NCBI GenBank assembly: GCA_964609215.1
Contig: CAZSQZ010000003.1
Coordinates: 62,001-126,000 of the forward strand
Direction of reading: 5' to 3'
Source: JABDKJ01 sp964609215
GTDB taxonomy: Bacteria > Bacteroidota > Bacteroidia > Flavobacteriales_D > JABDKJ01
Length of the DNA: 64,000 bases
Part shown: in pieces, positions 60,943 through 64,000 of the stretch
Position numbering within the stretch: position 1 is the stretch's first letter
Layout: the number at the start of each line of letters is the position of its first letter
The notes under the pieces: model-generated
What the model saw: only the letters and a program-made list of their open reading frames with translations
The model's database searches: none
What the model was told of the DNA's origin: nothing
Program-made: the position numbers and the translations under genes

Positions 60943-61592
60943 CAAGGAGATTTTCTTTGGATCGTCCACGAATCACCATAAGACTTATAGGCAATTCTAT
61001 CGTGTAACCTACTTTTCCTTCCTTGCCAAAATTCTATTTCATTGGCATTAACCTCAAAGCCTCCCCAGTGATCTGGTCGAGGAATTTCTTTTCCCTTAAA
61101 TTTATTTTCAAACAAGGCAATTCTTGAATCTAAGTCTTCTCTATCTTTTAGAATAGTAGATTGCCTGGAAGCCCACGCCCCAATTTGACTAGCTCTTGGA
61201 CGCTTTGAAAAGTAATTATCGCTTAGCAACTTATCGCATTTCTTCGCTTTTCCATTTATCCTTACCTGACGCTCTAGTGAAGACCAATAAAAATTCAAAG
61301 AAACATTTGAGTTTTGCTCTATTTCCTCTCCTTTATCGCTTTCATAATTTGTATAGAAAATAAATTTTCCATTTTCAAAGCCCCTTAAATAAACAACCCT
61401 GCTCTTAGGTTGATCTTCTTTAATGGTTGACAAAGTCATAACATAAGCTTCACTCTCTTCAGATTCAATGGCTTCTTTTAACCAAAGCTCGAACAAGATA
61501 AAAGGTGATTTAGGAATTTCATGTTCATCTAAAGTTCCTTTTTCGAAGTCCTTGCGATCTTCAGAAATGAATTTATCTATACTATCCGCCAT
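60942..61592 (-). CDS. pdxH: pyridoxamine 5'-phosphate oxidase
   Basis: 216 residues. FMN enzyme that makes pyridoxal 5'-phosphate. SKSRVVYLRGFENG-like segment (PKSRVVYLRGFENGKFIF), NVSLNFYWSSLERQVRING, RASQIGAWASRQS, and EFWQGRKSRLHDRI. Confident by length and motifs. Confidence 0.95.
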   Translation of the reverse strand: MADSIDKFISEDRKDFEKGTLDEHEIPKSPFILFELWLKEAIESEESEAYVMTLSTIKEDQPKSRVVYLRGFENGKFIFYTNYESDKGEEIEQNSNVSLNFYWSSLERQVRINGKAKKCDKLLSDNYFSKRPRASQIGAWASRQSTILKDREDLDSRIALFENKFKGKEIPRPDHWGGFEVNANEIEFWQGRKSRLHDRIAYKSYGDSWTIQRKSP

Positions 61593-61644
61593 AATACTTT
61601 GTTGTAAAAGTATTAAGATTTATAATTGAACATATTTTAATTGC

Positions 61645-62229
61645 ATGAAGTATTCACTAGAATTGTCTTATAACACCCCAAAGGAATGGGCAGATGTTGT
61701 GGTTAAAGATTTTGATAGTTTTTTACAGGACCATGCAGATTGCGAAAGGAAAGCCAGTGCTATGGCAATGAATTTTGTGGCCAAATGTCCTGATAAGGTG
61801 GAAATTATTCCAGAACTGATTGAAACCGCCCTTGAAGAATTAGAACACTTTCAAATGGTCTATGAACTCATGGAGAAAAGAGGTGTTCGCTTATTGGAAA
61901 AAATGCCAAAGGACATGTATATACAAGACCTTATGAAATTGTGTCGATCAAGCACTGAGGAAAGATTGATGGACAGAATGCTTCTGGCTTCAATTATTGA
62001 GTGCCGTGGAGCTGAGCGTTTTAAATTGGTCGCAGATGCATTAGAAGATGCCGATCTAAAGAAATTTTATAAAACACTTTGGACAAGTGAAGCAAAGCAT
62101 GGAAATATTTATGTGGAGATGGCCTTGAATTATTGGGACGAAAAAATTGTTTATCAACGTTTAAATGAATTAAATGAAGCGGAAGGAAAAATATGTGCTG
62201 AACTGAAATGGAGAGCCGCGTTGCACTGA
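61645..62229 (+). CDS. miaE: tRNA 2-methylthio-N6-isopentenyladenosine hydroxylase-like protein
   Basis: 194 residues, ferritin-like diiron fold of the MiaE family. Four-helix pattern with candidate iron ligands Glu/His: DHADCERKASAMAMNFVA, ALEELEHFQMVYELME, LLASIIECRGAERFKLV, and TSEAKHGNIYVEMA. Hydroxylates ms2i6A at tRNA position 37. Confident by fold motifs. Confidence 0.85.
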   Translation: MKYSLELSYNTPKEWADVVVKDFDSFLQDHADCERKASAMAMNFVAKCPDKVEIIPELIETALEELEHFQMVYELMEKRGVRLLEKMPKDMYIQDLMKLCRSSTEERLMDRMLLASIIECRGAERFKLVADALEDADLKKFYKTLWTSEAKHGNIYVEMALNYWDEKIVYQRLNELNEAEGKICAELKWRAALH

Positions 62230-62290
62230 TATCTATGAAATCCTTGACAGCATTTCACAATTTTCTTAACTTGTATAAAAAAAATACATT

Positions 62291-62866
62291 TTGATCGATT
62301 TTAATCCAGAGAGCAGATTGAGGCCGGAGAAAGGGAGGATTTTAATTTCAGAACCATTTCTCAGCGATCCCTATTTTAAAAGAACAGTAATTCTCTTGTG
62401 TGAACACAATGAAGAAGGATCTTTTGGATTTGTGCTGAACAGATATTTAGATATGGGTATTACCCGAATCATGAAAGAGTTTCCTGATGTTGAAACAAAG
62501 GTCGGAGTTGGTGGCCCTGTTCAGAATCAAAACCTTTTTTTCCTGCATACTCTCGGAGATAAATTGGAAGGAAGCAAGGAAGTGCTTGATGGTGTTTTTA
62601 TGGGTGGAAACTTCGATATTTTAAAAGTAATGATAGAATCTGGCCAAATAGATGAAAAAGAAGTGCGCTTCTTTGTAGGTTATGCAGGTTGGTCGGCAGA
62701 GCAGCTAGATCAAGAACTTAAGGAAAAGTCTTGGATAGTTGCACCCGCAAATAAAGGTTCAGTAATGAGCACTTCAACAGATTCCCTTTGGGGCGATTCT
62801 CTTAAGAGATTGGGGAAAAAATACGCTCATCTTGCTAATTTCCCAGAAAATCCGCGATATAATTAA
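62291..62866 (+). CDS. YqgE/AlgH family protein
   Basis: 191 residues with TTG start at 62291. ILISEPFLSDPYFKRTVILL and GSFGFVLNRYLDMGI, then FVGYAGWSAEQLDQELKEKS, SWIVAPANKG match the UPF0301/YqgE family. Function uncertain. The next gap holds a CGTTCTTT/AAAGAACG hairpin. Confidence 0.88.
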   Translation: MIDFNPESRLRPEKGRILISEPFLSDPYFKRTVILLCEHNEEGSFGFVLNRYLDMGITRIMKEFPDVETKVGVGGPVQNQNLFFLHTLGDKLEGSKEVLDGVFMGGNFDILKVMIESGQIDEKEVRFFVGYAGWSAEQLDQELKEKSWIVAPANKGSVMSTSTDSLWGDSLKRLGKKYAHLANFPENPRYN

Positions 62867-62880
62867 TTGGTCATTTTAAT

Positions 62881-62899
62881 CGTTCTTTTAGAAAGAACG
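62881..62899 (+). other. hairpin between the AlgH-like and mutL-operon genes
   Basis: CGTTCTTT-TAG-AAAGAACG perfect 8-bp stem with a 3-base loop, followed by TTTAA. Weak terminator or attenuator; its role is unknown. Confidence 0.4.
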
Positions 62900-62916
62900 T
62901 TTAACTTACCATTGGA

Positions 62917-63234
62917 ATGAAAATCTTACCTAGACTATTTTTCAAACAAAAAAAAGCATCCTCTTTTCGTTATACTCCTCGATATTATAGCGAAGAAGAG
63001 AAAAGAAAAGCCGCAAGAAACAAACGTCTAAAAAGAACCGCTGAACAGGAAAAAACGGCAGAAGGGAGAGCAAAACTGCAATTAGAAAAGCAAAAAGAAA
63101 TTAACTGGGCACAGGAACGAACTCAAGAAGCTAATAGAGGTACCCAATTAAGATTTGGGATAATCCTCTTTGTTCTCGCTATTTTAACAATTTTATTCTT
63201 AAAAAAACTAGGCATTCCTATCTTTGGGGCTTAA
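62917..63234 (+). CDS. small membrane-anchored protein upstream of mutL
   Basis: 105 residues: a basic, charged N-terminal part ([19 protein letters not shown]...), an acidic/basic helix, then one C-terminal helix [16 protein letters not shown]. Function unknown. Its stop TAA overlaps the mutL ATG by one base (TAATG), so the two are translationally coupled. Confidence 0.7.
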   Translation: MKILPRLFFKQKKASSFRYTPRYYSEEEKRKAARNKRLKRTAEQEKTAEGRAKLQLEKQKEINWAQERTQEANRGTQLRFGIILFVLAILTILFLKKLGIPIFGA

Positions 63235-64000
63235 TGACTCAACAAATTCATTTACTTCCTGATAGTGTTGCCAATCAAATTGCGGCTGGTGAAGTTATTC
63301 AAAGACCCGCTTCTGTGGTTAAGGAATTAATGGAGAACGCAATTGATGCAGCTGCTGAAAGCATAGAGGTAATAACCAAAGATGCTGGCAAAACACTGAT
63401 TCAAATTATTGATGATGGACATGGCATGTCTGAGTTGGATGCCAGAATGGCGTTTGAGAGACATGCTACTAGTAAGATTACTAATGCCAAAGATTTATTT
63501 GAACTAAACACGAAAGGTTTCCGGGGAGAAGCATTGGCTTCCATTGCTGCAATTGCTCACGTTTCTTTAAAAACCAGAACAGAGGAAAATGAAGTTGGAT
63601 CTGAGATTAAAATTGAAGGAAGCAAAGTTGTCAAACAAGAAATTTGTCAATGCTCTAAGGGTTCAGATTTTTCCATTAAGAACCTGTTTTATAATGTCCC
63701 TGCTCGCAGAAAGTTTTTAAAGTCAGATTCCGTTGAATTAAAGCATATAATAGAAGAATTCAATCGGGTCGTATTGACTCATCCAGAATGTTCATTTAAA
63801 CTCTATCATAATGAACAAGAGATTTATAATTTACCTAAATCTAATTTAAGACAAAGAGTAGCGAAGGTCTTTGGAGGCAATTTCAATAACCGATTAGTTC
63901 CTGCTGAAGAAAATACAGACATTGTTAAAATTAAGGGTTTTATTGGTAAACCAGAGTTTGCACGTAAAACGAGAGGTGAGCAATACCTCTTTGTGAATAA
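63234..64000 (+). CDS. mutL: DNA mismatch repair protein MutL (partial, cut by window end)
   Basis: 255 codons visible from ATG 63234; the rest lies beyond 64000. GHKL ATPase N-domain: [16 protein letters not shown] (catalytic Glu, Asn), [38 protein letters not shown]. Couples mismatch recognition to strand removal. Overlaps the preceding stop by one base. Confidence 0.97.
   Translation, partial: MTQQIHLLPDSVANQIAAGEVIQRPASVVKELMENAIDAAAESIEVITKDAGKTLIQIIDDGHGMSELDARMAFERHATSKITNAKDLFELNTKGFRGEALASIAAIAHVSLKTRTEENEVGSEIKIEGSKVVKQEICQCSKGSDFSIKNLFYNVPARRKFLKSDSVELKHIIEEFNRVVLTHPECSFKLYHNEQEIYNLPKSNLRQRVAKVFGGNFNNRLVPAEENTDIVKIKGFIGKPEFARKTRGEQYLFVN

Noticed and set aside
1..64000. CRISPR arrays
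   Set aside because: No set of short, regularly spaced direct repeats was seen in the intergenic regions; the only repeats are attC-like sites, terminators and protein-coding repeats.
1..64000. Insertion sequences, prophage or integrase genes
   Set aside because: No transposase, recombinase, tyrosine integrase or phage structural gene was recognised in any of the six frames, which is why the cassette array is called integrase-less.

Overview
The window is ordinary chromosome from a low-GC member of the Bacteroidota, most likely a marine Flavobacteriales-type bacterium. The signs are type IX secretion sorting tails on several secreted proteins (type A tails at 14.8, 18.2 and 52 kb, a type B gliding-associated tail on the 1100-residue protein at 29.0 kb), the Bacteroidota promoter element TAnnTTTG in front of several genes, starts mostly without a Shine-Dalgarno sequence, frequent TTG/GTG starts, and a Bacteroidota-type ribosomal protein bTHX with a long C-terminal extension. 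Genus-level assignment is not possible from sequence reading alone.

Layout. 0-2.3 kb: phosphoribosyltransferase, shikimate kinase and a GNAT-like protein. 2.3-3.7 kb: a tRNA-Lys(TTT) with its own promoter and terminator, a single integron-like gene cassette, and a photolyase gene cut down to its first 54 codons. 3.6-9.9 kb: a photolyase-like FAD-domain protein, secreted proteins and a sodium:solute symporter. 10-16 kb: a ferric-iron ABC importer (binding protein, permease, ATPase) followed by a TPR protein, a CPBP protease and a secreted nuclease/phosphatase. 16-24.7 kb: a LuxR response regulator, RNase Z, a STAS protein, pyrB-pyrR, ribosomal protein S1, cytidylate kinase, a PabA/TrpG amidotransferase and RidA. 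24.7-27.1 kb: six small membrane proteins in a row (two DUF2752, a dispanin/CD225 protein, a DUF4190-like protein, two paralogues of unknown family). 27-34 kb: M61 peptidase, CotH-family surface protein, small housekeeping proteins. 34-38.7 kb: a SpoIIE phosphatase followed by a ThiF-nitroreductase fusion and an overlapping acyltransferase-like gene. 39-46.9 kb: fmt, HU, TrmH, bTHX fusion, glycosyltransferase, RibD, metallophosphoesterase and a secreted alpha/beta hydrolase. 47.1-51.9 kb: an array of co-oriented gene cassettes separated by attC-like sites. 52-64 kb: secreted protein, tandem paralogues, HMG-CoA lyase, pyrD, ZIP transporter, smpB, prmC, pdxH, miaE, algH-like and the start of mutL.

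The most unusual part is the cassette array at 47.1-51.9 kb. The start of each cassette (TTRRRY-like) is the reverse complement of that cassette's own end (RYYYAAC-like), which is the signature of integron cassettes. The junctions fold into long imperfect hairpins. It carries a HigB-HigA toxin-antitoxin pair, a SUFU-like protein, two small overlapping unknown genes, a protein resembling a degenerate HNH family and a coiled-coil NERD-domain protein. No integron integrase is present in the window, so it looks like a cluster of attC sites lacking an integrase. A lone cassette of the same architecture sits at 2.55-3.2 kb beside the broken photolyase.

Two other groupings deserve attention: the SpoIIE / ThiF-nitroreductase / acyltransferase set, which looks like an uncharacterised modification pathway, and the dispanin-DUF2752 membrane cluster.
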